Source of the DNA: Streptomyces sp. NBC_00820 | Lineage (GTDB): Bacteria > Actinomycetota > Actinomycetes > Streptomycetales > Streptomycetaceae | Assembly (NCBI RefSeq): GCF_036347055.1 | Contig: NZ_CP108882.1 | Span: 1 to 64,000 of the forward strand | Reading direction: 5' to 3' | Length of the DNA: 64,000 nt | Shown: positions 56,978-64,000 of the stretch, one piece after another | How the letters are laid out: the number at the start of each line of letters is the position of its first letter | Numbering within the stretch: the stretch's first letter is position 1 | The notes under the pieces: model-generated | What the model was told of the DNA's origin: nothing | Database searches by the model: none | Seen by the model: only the letters and a program-made list of their open reading frames with translations | Translations under genes and position numbers: made by a program

Positions 56978-57553
56978 CTACGCGGCGAAGCCGATGTTTT
57001 TGACGTACTCGTACTGGCCCCACTGGGAGCCGAGGTCGGGCAGGACATCGGCGGTCCAGGCGTCGTCCAGTCCCTGATGGTCGCCGGCCGCCCAGGACCC
57101 GACGATCTTGTCCCAGCCGCGCACGTTCATCGACCGGTGTTCCACCACACGCTGGAGCGGGCGCGCCACGCCGGACTGGTCGAGAGGGTGGATTTCCACC
57201 CGGGTGCCGCGGCCCTCACGGTTGAGGCGGGCGGTGAGGTGGCGGGCGACGTTGCGGCGCCGCACCGCCCTGTATGCGGCGTCGATGCGTTCCAGGTTGG
57301 CCTTCGACGGACGGCGTCTGTCCTCCAGCCATGCCTTCAGTGTCCGGTCGCTCACGGTCAGTCCGGCGTCTTTGGCGGCCTGCCAGGTCCTGTCCGATGT
57401 CGTCAGGTAGTGCAGGCGTGCCATCAGGCCCCGTTTGGCGGTCACCGGGGTGGCGATGTGGCCGGCGAGTCGGTCGAGCTGGCGGGCGACGGCGTCGCTG
57501 CCTCTGATGCCCCGGGCTCCGAATTTCCCGAAGTCGATGTTCTTCTCCGGCAT
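56978..57553 (-). CDS. Terminal-protein-like (Tpg-like) protein, copy 2
   Basis: A 191-residue protein starting at the ATG 57553, which abuts the stop of the Tap-like gene; GGAG within the upstream gene end is its ribosome site. It has a helix-turn-helix at about 75-105 (AGLTVSDRTLKAWLEDRRRP) and the ending LGSQWGQYEYVKNIGFAA. It is close to the 24770-25342 protein along its whole length, with a one-residue gap. Size, helix-turn-helix and position after a Tap-like gene are those of a terminal protein, though it lacks the Tpg C-terminal motif. Alternatives to Tap-Tpg are known (Tac-Tpc of SCP1, GtpB-GtpA of S. griseus). Confidence 0.62.
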   Translation of the reverse strand: MPEKNIDFGKFGARGIRGSDAVARQLDRLAGHIATPVTAKRGLMARLHYLTTSDRTWQAAKDAGLTVSDRTLKAWLEDRRRPSKANLERIDAAYRAVRRRNVARHLTARLNREGRGTRVEIHPLDQSGVARPLQRVVEHRSMNVRGWDKIVGSWAAGDHQGLDDAWTADVLPDLGSQWGQYEYVKNIGFAA

Positions 57554-59080
57554 TTACTGCTCCTGCCCCGTGTCGGCGTCGGTGCCGGTTCCTGCGGTGT
57601 AAGTGTCCTTGACCTTGACCTCGGTAACCGAGCGGCCTTCGGGGAAGACACGGCGCCAGTCTCCGATGACGTGGAGCTCGTCGGTGCCCATCGCCCGTAC
57701 GACAGCCAGTCCCCCGTCGTGTGCCTTGAGTGCCTTCATCCAGAGGTTGGCGAAGGCCTGGGAGCGGATGATGTGCATCCAATCCGGGCGGTAGAGCTCC
57801 CGGTTGTAGTTCGACTCCCCCATCGTGGACACGAACTTGGAGTACATCGCCTTCACGTACTGAAGCGTCAGCTCGTCGCCGTCTGCGATCGCGGTGTCGC
57901 GGGCGTCCTTGAGGGCGATCCGGAACTTCTCCAGGAGGTTCTCGGTGGCGCCCGAAGTGTAGGACTCGTGGATCTCGGGCGGCTCGCACAGGCGGTGCTT
58001 CGGGCCGGACAGGCGCAGCAGCAGGCGCAGGGTCGGTTCGCTGACCCACAGGGGTCCTGGTTCGTCGCGCTGGCCGATCGGGTTGGGCAGCACCGCGTCG
58101 TGCTCCCAGGCGGGCGGGGTGATCAGGTGGACTCCGGCGCGGCGCCGGTCGTGTGCAAAGCCCGTGGAGTGTTCCAGCTGGCCGAGCGGGAGGTGGGTCT
58201 TGAGTGCGCTCAAATAGGCGCCGTTGATGTCGAGTGCGGTGACCTCATGCTTCCCGGGCGGCAGTTCGGGCCGCGTCCACTTGGGGCGGGCCTCCCAGAT
58301 CTGGTCGGCGCCCTTGGAGGTCTGCTTCTTGAGGATGTCGGGGATCCAGGGATGGGCGATCACGTCGTAGCGGGCGCCCTTGCGGGTCTCGTCCAGCAGG
58401 CGCATCGCGTCCGGGATGGCCCGCTTCAGCAACGCGGCGCTCGCCGCTTCGACATCGCCCTGGTGCTCGGCGAGCACGGCGTGCACCGCTTCGTGGATCA
58501 AGTCGGCAGGCCCGGACGGCTCCTGGAACGCCCGACCGCGCGGGGCCGCGCCTTTCCCGTCGGCCGGACGGGGCGGGCGTGCAGTGCGCGGGACTTGGGC
58601 TTCCCTGACAGGCGGGGGCTTCGGAGTTCCGGCGGGGACTGTCTGGCAGTCGGAGGGGTCCAGGTGCTGGACGAATCCCGCCACCCGCTGACCTGCCGGG
58701 GCACCGCACAAGACGCACGGCTGCAAAGCAGTGAGTGTCTCCACCTCGTCGAAGTCCTGCGCGGGCTCCGGTGACGATGCCGCGTCTACCAAGCCGTCCG
58801 CCACGGGCTGCTCAGCGGGCGGCATTGCCATATCGGCCTCGGCGAGCTTGGTAGTCAGACCCTCCAGCAGGTACGCGTACTTGGCGCGAGTCTCACCGGC
58901 CGGGTCCCGGCCGCTCTCCCAGCCGCCGACCGTGGACGGGCCCACTCCCAGCGCACGGGCCACCTGCGCTTTAGACAGCCCCGCCCGCTCCCGCAGGCCA
59001 CGGCGGAGCTCCGGGGCCGGGAGTTCCACCTGCGGGCCGACGGAGGCCAGCAGTGAGTCGATCGCGTCGTAGTCGCTCAC
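57554..59080 (-). CDS. Tap-like protein with family B polymerase-like motifs
   Basis: A 508-residue protein from the GTG at 59080, which overlaps the upstream regulator stop. Residues about 25-70 are a helix-turn-helix (AGLSKAQVARALGVGPSTVG) like that of Tap. A zinc-like CVLCGAPAGQRV...HLDPSDC stretch follows at about 125-150, then a Pro/Arg linker. The C-terminal half has LDINGAYLSAL (Asp284), VKAMYSKFVSTMG (Lys410) and MGTDELHVIG (Asp467), in the order and spacing of polymerase motifs A, B and C. This resembles Tap in layout but is shorter. I infer a telomere-associated polymerase or primase acting with the terminal-protein-like gene behind it. Confidence 0.72.
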   Translation of the reverse strand: MSDYDAIDSLLASVGPQVELPAPELRRGLRERAGLSKAQVARALGVGPSTVGGWESGRDPAGETRAKYAYLLEGLTTKLAEADMAMPPAEQPVADGLVDAASSPEPAQDFDEVETLTALQPCVLCGAPAGQRVAGFVQHLDPSDCQTVPAGTPKPPPVREAQVPRTARPPRPADGKGAAPRGRAFQEPSGPADLIHEAVHAVLAEHQGDVEAASAALLKRAIPDAMRLLDETRKGARYDVIAHPWIPDILKKQTSKGADQIWEARPKWTRPELPPGKHEVTALDINGAYLSALKTHLPLGQLEHSTGFAHDRRRAGVHLITPPAWEHDAVLPNPIGQRDEPGPLWVSEPTLRLLLRLSGPKHRLCEPPEIHESYTSGATENLLEKFRIALKDARDTAIADGDELTLQYVKAMYSKFVSTMGESNYNRELYRPDWMHIIRSQAFANLWMKALKAHDGGLAVVRAMGTDELHVIGDWRRVFPEGRSVTEVKVKDTYTAGTGTDADTGQEQ

Positions 59081-59364
59081 CGGCCGGCCCTCTTCATCTC
59101 GGACCGGATACCGCGGCGGCGGCCGACCGACAGCGCTTCGCACGCCCTGGTCGGCCCGGACAACAGATCGAGCGCAGCGACGCCGTAATGTCCGGCCAGC
59201 GTGTCGACATCACGCAGAGTCCACGAAGTGGCACCCGATTGCCGACGCGAGACCTGCGTCTGGGTCAGTCCAAGCACGTCCGCCACCGCCCGCTGCGGCT
59301 CACCTGTCGCCTGCATCAGTGCGGCCACCGTGAGCCGCAGCGACTCCTCCAGCCCCAATCCCAT
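59077..59364 (-). CDS. XRE-family regulator heading the Tap-like operon
   Basis: A 95-residue protein with one helix-turn-helix (QRAVADVLGLTQTQVSRRQS) in residues 22-45 and a basic C-terminus. Its TGA overlaps the GTG of the Tap-like gene, so three genes form one operon. Likely an autoregulator of the unit, or a DNA-binding helper at the replicon end. No sensor domain is present. Confidence 0.75.
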   Translation of the reverse strand: MGLGLEESLRLTVAALMQATGEPQRAVADVLGLTQTQVSRRQSGATSWTLRDVDTLAGHYGVAALDLLSGPTRACEALSVGRRRGIRSEMKRAGR

Positions 59365-59662
59365 GCCTTCACCTTACCAGACTTCATGCGGAAAATGCAT
59401 GAGAATCAGCAATAAGCACACGAGAATGCGAATACCACCTACATGAAGCCTGCCGCCGATGGCGGACTGCAGCGTCGTCGGCAACCGCCTAACGAGGGGG
59501 CGCCAGGGACCCGCCGACCGGACGGGAGCACAGACACCCCCACCGGCACCAAGAGGGCGCTCACGGACCGGCCCCCGCTTCACCCCCTTGACTGCGCCCG
59601 AACGGATGCCCCAACAAGGGTCTTTTGTTCTATTTGTCAGTGGCAGCTGCTGCACTGACTCC
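59365..59662. other. Divergent promoter region
   Basis: About 300 bp between the XRE regulator (minus) and the Wadjet-type operon (plus). An AT-rich patch at 59380-59440 is likely the promoter of the minus operon, and the TCTTTTGTTCTATTTGTCAG stretch near 59620-59639 that of the plus operon. No repeat was recognised. Confidence 0.4.
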
Positions 59663-61300
59663 ATGACAGAGACGAAGGCATCCCCCCACGGCCCGGACTG
59701 TACGCAGGACGACGGTCCCGACACGATGCTCCAGGCCCTGCTGGACCGGGAGGAGCGGCGGCTGCTGGTCTCGGTGCCGGCGGCTCCCGACGGAGTCGAC
59801 GAGTGGCGTGCGCTGGTTGCTGAGCCGGGTTTCGTCCGGCGCAGTTCGGTTCTCGCCCGCGGGGTGCCGTTGCACCGCATCGATCAACGCAGCGCCTGGC
59901 AGCGGTTCCCCCGAGGGCTCTACGACCCTCGCACGCTCGCCCTGGCCGCGCTGGAGGCAGTGGTCAGCCAGCAGGAGATGGAGGCGGAGGCGACCACGGA
60001 GGAGGTGATTCAGTTCCTCGCCTCCCTGGCGGCGTCAGCGGCGCCCGCGCGGGATGCCTCGGAGCATCTGGCGGTGGCTCGGTTCGTCCTGCGTGAGCTG
60101 CTCAACGACGCGCAGGACGGGGAGGAGTTCGACGTCTCCTACAGCGACTACCGCGAGGGCCACAGCAGGGTGACCTTGTCCGTGCGGCTGTTGGAGGAGG
60201 GATTCGGGCGACGCGGCCAGGCCGTGCTGCGGGCCACGACCCCGGCCATCAATCTCCTGCTGTCCGGACTCGAACACGATCTGGAGGACGTGCAGGCGGC
60301 GAAGGACCTGATGCTGCGCCGCCAGGTGAGCACCCACCGGTGGGGACGTGCCGAGGAGAGCGCGGCGGAGAGCCTGAAGCTGTCCCTCATGTACTGCGAA
60401 CGGGTACGGGCGGTACTGGAGGAGACCGAGCGCGATGTACGGGCCGTGGACTGGGGACAGGACGTCCCCAGGCTGCTTCAGACTTCCCGTGCGCATCTTC
60501 GCGAACGCCACCGGGTGGAGCGCGACCTGATGGAGTGGATGCGTGAGGTCCGCAACGATGTGGACGACGCGGAGGTACGGCGCACCTGCGAGCGGATCCT
60601 GCGGTTGCTGGGACGGGCCCATCTGCGGCACACCCAGCTCCTGGAGAAAGTCATCGACGCCCGCCCGGCGTTCCTGCGCTCCCAGGCCGAGCAGCGCTTC
60701 AGGCCTCCCCCACGCCTTGCGCTGGTGGGGATGCAGGAGGACGTGCTGGAACCGCTGCTGGACCTCGGCGCCGACGACGCCGAGGCGGTCGCGAGCATCT
60801 TCGCGGACGCGGCCGGCGGACCGGTGGTCGCGCACCGGCCGCGGCTGCGGGACTGGTGGGCCTCGCTGCTGGCTCCGGCACGCGCGGTGCGGGAGGCGTT
60901 CGCGGACGAGGAGATCGAGCTGATCGCGGATGACCCCGGTGAGTTCGGCCTCTTCAGCAATGAGGACGTCGCAGTCGCCCGCAGCCTCCTCACGCAGGCC
61001 CTGGGCATGCCGGTGCGCCTGTCCCGGCTGCTGGAACAGGCGCTGGCGCACAGCCTCCAGGCCGCCGACCTCCTGGCCGTCTGTGTCCTGCGGGCCTTCG
61101 CGCCGGATCCGGAGGACGAGGAGGAGGAAGGGACGGCTGACGAATTGGCTGACCTGCTGGAGGAACATCTGGTGGTCCTCGATGACGGCACCGTGTTCGA
61201 TCTCGGAGCGGTCGCCGGCAGCGACCTGCTGCTCGTCCCCGCCCAGTCGCTAATCCCCGGTCCCGCCCGCGCCGAGGACGACGTGGAGGTCCTGGCATGA
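59663..61300 (+). CDS. jetA: Wadjet JetA / MukF-like kleisin
   Basis: A 545-residue protein. I chose the ATG at 59663 (MTETKASPHG); an ATG at 59725 is also possible, and the ribosome site is weak at both. The N-terminus (LLVSVPAAPDGVDEWRALVA) and the long helical middle (ARFVLRELLNDAQDGEEFDV, ESLKLSLMYCERVRAVLEET) fit a DUF3375/JetA-type kleisin with winged-helix ends. The C-terminus is acidic (EDEEEEGTADELADLLEEHL). Followed by JetB- and JetC-type genes in overlapping order, which is the Wadjet layout. Wadjet complexes extrude and cut plasmid-sized circular DNA. Assignment rests mainly on order and on JetC. Confidence 0.75.
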   Translation: MTETKASPHGPDCTQDDGPDTMLQALLDREERRLLVSVPAAPDGVDEWRALVAEPGFVRRSSVLARGVPLHRIDQRSAWQRFPRGLYDPRTLALAALEAVVSQQEMEAEATTEEVIQFLASLAASAAPARDASEHLAVARFVLRELLNDAQDGEEFDVSYSDYREGHSRVTLSVRLLEEGFGRRGQAVLRATTPAINLLLSGLEHDLEDVQAAKDLMLRRQVSTHRWGRAEESAAESLKLSLMYCERVRAVLEETERDVRAVDWGQDVPRLLQTSRAHLRERHRVERDLMEWMREVRNDVDDAEVRRTCERILRLLGRAHLRHTQLLEKVIDARPAFLRSQAEQRFRPPPRLALVGMQEDVLEPLLDLGADDAEAVASIFADAAGGPVVAHRPRLRDWWASLLAPARAVREAFADEEIELIADDPGEFGLFSNEDVAVARSLLTQALGMPVRLSRLLEQALAHSLQAADLLAVCVLRAFAPDPEDEEEEGTADELADLLEEHLVVLDDGTVFDLGAVAGSDLLLVPAQSLIPGPARAEDDVEVLA

Positions 61301-62043
61301 CAACTGCCGCGAACGTCTACTCCCCGGCCGACCTGGCCGACGCCTCCGCCCTGGTGTGCTTCGGCTGCCAGCCGCGTCTGCGTCCCCTGAGTCTCCCCCG
61401 CTACCGGGCCCTGCTGCAGCGCTACCGGATGGACGGCCCGTTCCGCGACGCGGCGGACGCCGTCGCCGACGGCCTCGACCTGGACGTGATCGAGGCCCAT
61501 CAGAGCGAAGGACTGATCCTGCACCCCCGCGAGGGATCCTGGCTGTCCTACCGCCTCAAGGATCATCCCAAGCTGGGGGTCAAGGACCGCCTCGTCCTGG
61601 GACTCGCGCATGTGGCGATCGCGGCCCGCGCCTACCCCACTCCCGCCGACCTGGAGGAGCAGAGCGTCAGACGGATCTCGCTGGCCGAGGTCGACGACTT
61701 CCTGCGCCGGCTCACCGACCGGCTCCGTGAAGCCTCCAAGGACGCGGACGGGCTGACCGTGGCCCATCCCGAACTCCAGGCCGCCTGGCGGGTCTACGCC
61801 AAACTCCCCGCATCGCGCCCCACACCGACGGGACGGCTGTCGGAGTCGAGCACCCGACGGGTGATCAAGGAGGCGCTCGACTGGCTGGTGGAACAGGGGA
61901 TGGCCCAGCGGGCCGACGACCTGGGGGCGGGCCACTACCGGCTCGCCCACCGCTTCCGCGTGCAGGTACGAGAGGCAGCCGCCTCGGCGGCGTTCACCGT
62001 GCTGTGCGACCTGCGCCGCGCCCATCTGGTCGAGGAGGACTGA
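61297..62043 (+). CDS. jetB: Wadjet JetB / MukE-like winged-helix protein
   Basis: A 248-residue protein whose ATG overlaps the jetA stop by four bases. It has paired winged-helix segments (VKDRLVLGLAHVAIAARAYP, STRRVIKEALDWLVEQGMAQ) and the pattern of the DUF4194/MukE family. MukE-type proteins dimerise on the kleisin and adjust the SMC ATPase. The JetC start follows after 3 bp. Confidence 0.8.
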   Translation: MTTAANVYSPADLADASALVCFGCQPRLRPLSLPRYRALLQRYRMDGPFRDAADAVADGLDLDVIEAHQSEGLILHPREGSWLSYRLKDHPKLGVKDRLVLGLAHVAIAARAYPTPADLEEQSVRRISLAEVDDFLRRLTDRLREASKDADGLTVAHPELQAAWRVYAKLPASRPTPTGRLSESSTRRVIKEALDWLVEQGMAQRADDLGAGHYRLAHRFRVQVREAAASAAFTVLCDLRRAHLVEED

Positions 62044-62046
62044 AGA

Positions 62047-64000
62047 ATGCTCCAACTGCGACGTATTCGTCTGGAGAACATCGGCCACCGCGCGGCCGGT
62101 TTCAAATCGCTCGTCCTGGACCTGACCGGCGGTCCGGGCTCGATCGACGGCCGGCCCATGCAGCCCGTGGACGTGATCCTTTGGCTGCGCAACGGCGGCG
62201 GCAAGTCCAGTCTGCTCTCTCTGTTCTTCAGCCTGCTACTGCCCGCCAAGAAGGACTTCATCGGGGCGCTCAAGTCCAAGTCGCTCGCCGAGTACATTCC
62301 CGGCGAGCAGGTCTCGCACGTGATCGCTGAATGGGGAGACTCCGAACGGCCCACGGCCGGCGCGGTACTGGTGACCGGCGGGGTCTACCAGTGGCGCGAC
62401 GGACAGCGCCCGGCCGACCTGAGCAGCGGGTGGGAACGGCTGGAACGCCGCTGGTATCTTCTGCGGCCTCAGCCCGGCGGGCTGGAACTGGACTCCCTGC
62501 CCGTGCGTGCCGAGGATCTCCAGCTCAGCATGACCTCCTACGTCAAGGCCCTGGAAGCCGCGCACCAACTGCAGCGGCGGCTGCAGTTGGTGGTCGCGGA
62601 GGAGCAGTACAGCTGGGAGGAGCAGCTGAGCAATCACGGTCTGGACCCTCAGGTCTTCATGATCCAGAAGGTCATGAACCAGGAAGAAGGAGGGATCACC
62701 GAGCTGTTCAAGTTCCGCACGGCCGAGGAGTTCATCAACTTCCTCATCGACATGATCGTCGATGCCGCCGCACCCACGGCAGCACGTGCGGCGCTGTCCA
62801 AACACGCCGACAAACTGGCGGCCCGGCCCGCACGGGAACTGGAACAGCGGTTCCTCGCCGAGGCCGTCCTGCGGCTGCGACCGGTGCAGAAGGCCACGGC
62901 GGAAGCCGCCCTCGCCGAGCAGGCACTGGGCCGGCAGGTCCAGCTGGCCCGACGTGCCGGCGAGCACTTCCAGACCCAGGCCGCCCATCTGGAGCAGGAG
63001 TCGGGCTCATTGCGCGAACGCGCCGAGGCCTACGCGCAGGAGGCACAGGAGGCCGACGACCGGGTCGAGGGCCGGGGCCACCGCGTGGCCGCGGTGAGCG
63101 AGGCGGCCGCGCGGCTGCGGGTGAGCGACTGTGCGAGCGAGCATGCCGGGCGCATCGAGGCGGCCGACTCCGCCGAGCGGGAACACACGGCATGGCAGGC
63201 GGTTCCCCTGCTCATGGACCTGGCGGGCCGGGAGACCGAGCTGCGGCAGGTCAAACAGTTGCTGGAAGATCTCCACAGCGAGCAGGCCCCGCTGCGGGAG
63301 GCCGTGGAGCAGGCGGGCACCGCCCTGTACGCGAGGCTCGAAGAGGGGCTCGGCCGGCTCTCGGGCGAGGAGGAACAGGCCCGCGCCGAACTTGAGACGG
63401 CCGCCGCCCGGCTCCAGGCGGCCGAGCGGGAGTTCGAGAAGACGGTGAGCGCGATCGGCCGCGCGGACAGCCGCGCGGCCTCGGCCGAAGCCCGCTGCGC
63501 GGAAGGAGAGGCGGAGATCGTGGCCGCCCGTGCGAGCGGGGTTCTCGGAGGGCAGGAGGAGCCGCATGCCGCTCTGGAACGCCTCACCCGCGAGGAAGAG
63601 ACCTCCCGGGAACAGGTGGAGCAGGCGCGGCGCCAACGGGAGGCAGCACGGGAGCGGAGCACCGGCATCGCGACAGAACGTCTGTCGTGCGCCGACCAGC
63701 TCAGTACCGCACGGCAGCGGCACGACCAAGTGTGGGACCAGTGGAACGCATTGGCGCGCGAACGCCGTGACCTGGCAGCCGAGCCGCGTCTGGCAGAACT
63801 GGCGGGCACCGGCGGCGAATCGGTGGATGTGGACGCGGTGGGCAGCGACCTCATCGCGCTGCTCACCGACCAGGTCGCCCACGCAGACACGGAACTGGCC
63901 GCCGAGCATGCCCGGGCGTCGGAGGACCGGCGGCTGCGCGACGCGCTGGAGCAGGACGGGTTCTGTCCGCCGCCCCGGGAGGTCGAACGGGCGGTTGCCG
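62047..64000 (+). CDS. jetC: Wadjet JetC / MukB-like SMC ATPase (3' end outside window)
   Basis: The ATG at 62047 opens a frame with no stop to the window edge, giving 651 residues so far; JetC proteins are about 1100. The start LQLRRIRLENIGHRAAGFKS and Walker A LRNGGGKSSLLSLFF (about residues 48-62) are typical of SbcC/MukB-type ATPases. MIQKVMNQEEGGITELFKFR follows near residue 205. From about 265 to the edge the sequence is a long Glu/Arg/Ala-rich coiled coil. Walker B, the hinge and the partner nuclease gene jetD would lie beyond the window. It forms an operon with jetA and jetB. Confidence 0.88.
   Translation, partial: MLQLRRIRLENIGHRAAGFKSLVLDLTGGPGSIDGRPMQPVDVILWLRNGGGKSSLLSLFFSLLLPAKKDFIGALKSKSLAEYIPGEQVSHVIAEWGDSERPTAGAVLVTGGVYQWRDGQRPADLSSGWERLERRWYLLRPQPGGLELDSLPVRAEDLQLSMTSYVKALEAAHQLQRRLQLVVAEEQYSWEEQLSNHGLDPQVFMIQKVMNQEEGGITELFKFRTAEEFINFLIDMIVDAAAPTAARAALSKHADKLAARPARELEQRFLAEAVLRLRPVQKATAEAALAEQALGRQVQLARRAGEHFQTQAAHLEQESGSLRERAEAYAQEAQEADDRVEGRGHRVAAVSEAAARLRVSDCASEHAGRIEAADSAEREHTAWQAVPLLMDLAGRETELRQVKQLLEDLHSEQAPLREAVEQAGTALYARLEEGLGRLSGEEEQARAELETAAARLQAAEREFEKTVSAIGRADSRAASAEARCAEGEAEIVAARASGVLGGQEEPHAALERLTREEETSREQVEQARRQREAARERSTGIATERLSCADQLSTARQRHDQVWDQWNALARERRDLAAEPRLAELAGTGGESVDVDAVGSDLIALLTDQVAHADTELAAEHARASEDRRLRDALEQDGFCPPPREVERAVA

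Noticed and set aside
62331..63395. 354-codon plus-strand frame in the JetC region
   Set aside because: A different frame from jetC; jetC has Walker A, coiled coil and no stop to the edge, so this frame is a shadow.
1..64000. CRISPR arrays, rRNA genes and riboswitches
   Set aside because: No regularly spaced direct repeats, rRNA-like sequence or riboswitch core was seen on either strand.

Overview
The window is high-GC actinobacterial DNA, almost certainly from the end of a linear Streptomyces replicon (chromosome arm or linear plasmid). The first 300 bases are packed with short-loop palindromes of the Streptomyces telomere type. An archetypal telomere-replication pair, Tap and Tpg, lies about 19-22 kb inwards. 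Gene density is high, stop-start overlaps are common and GTG/TTG starts are frequent. There is no rRNA, no CRISPR array and almost no housekeeping gene; the exception is an initiator tRNA.

Layout. 0-0.3 kb: telomere-like palindromes. 0.8-14.2 kb: accessory genes, including a VapBC-like toxin-antitoxin pair, a protein kinase fused to an AbiJ-NTD3-like module, an AlbA_2 protein, an XRE regulator, a TIGR02391 protein and an Apea-like HEPN protein. 14.7-21.8 kb: subtelomeric block with a CoiA-like protein, a DEAH helicase with helicase-associated (HA) repeats, and tap-tpg. 21.8-24.4 kb: a GIY-YIG protein and an unknown 715-aa protein. 24.8-31.8 kb: a tightly overlapping minus-strand operon of a TniA/TnsB-type transposase, two TniB-type ATPases and two related unknown proteins, with a terminal-protein-like gene close behind, starting next to a repeat set that looks like a transposon end. 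32.0-35.1 kb: a second HA helicase. 35.1-42.8 kb: a putative defence cassette (PD-(D/E)xK protein, Rad50/SMC-like ATPase, winged-helix protein) beside a second large kinase paralogous to the first. 45.7-55.1 kb: a Tn7-like module of frameshifted TniQ, TnsA with lost catalytic residues, TnsB, TnsC, and a 1190-aa TniQ fused to five HA-type repeats, abutting a truncated helicase. 55.7-56.9 kb: another TniQ, a 38-bp perfect palindrome and tRNA-fMet. 57.0-59.4 kb: an operon of XRE regulator, Tap-like protein and terminal-protein-like gene. 59.7 kb to the edge: a Wadjet-type (JetABC) operon running out of the window.

How the parts fit. The themes are end replication of a linear replicon, targeted transposition, and defence. 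These overlap in ways worth checking. A nearly duplicated terminal-protein-like gene closes both the Tni operon and the Tap-like operon. The HA repeats of the subtelomeric helicases reappear fused to a TniQ target selector next to a helicase cut at its Walker B motif. Two kinases share kinase and C-terminal domains but have different sensor-like N-termini, a layout typical of modular defence proteins. The strongest candidates for an undescribed system are the TniA-TniB-TniB-orfA-orfB-Tpg-like operon and the TniQ-HA fusion.
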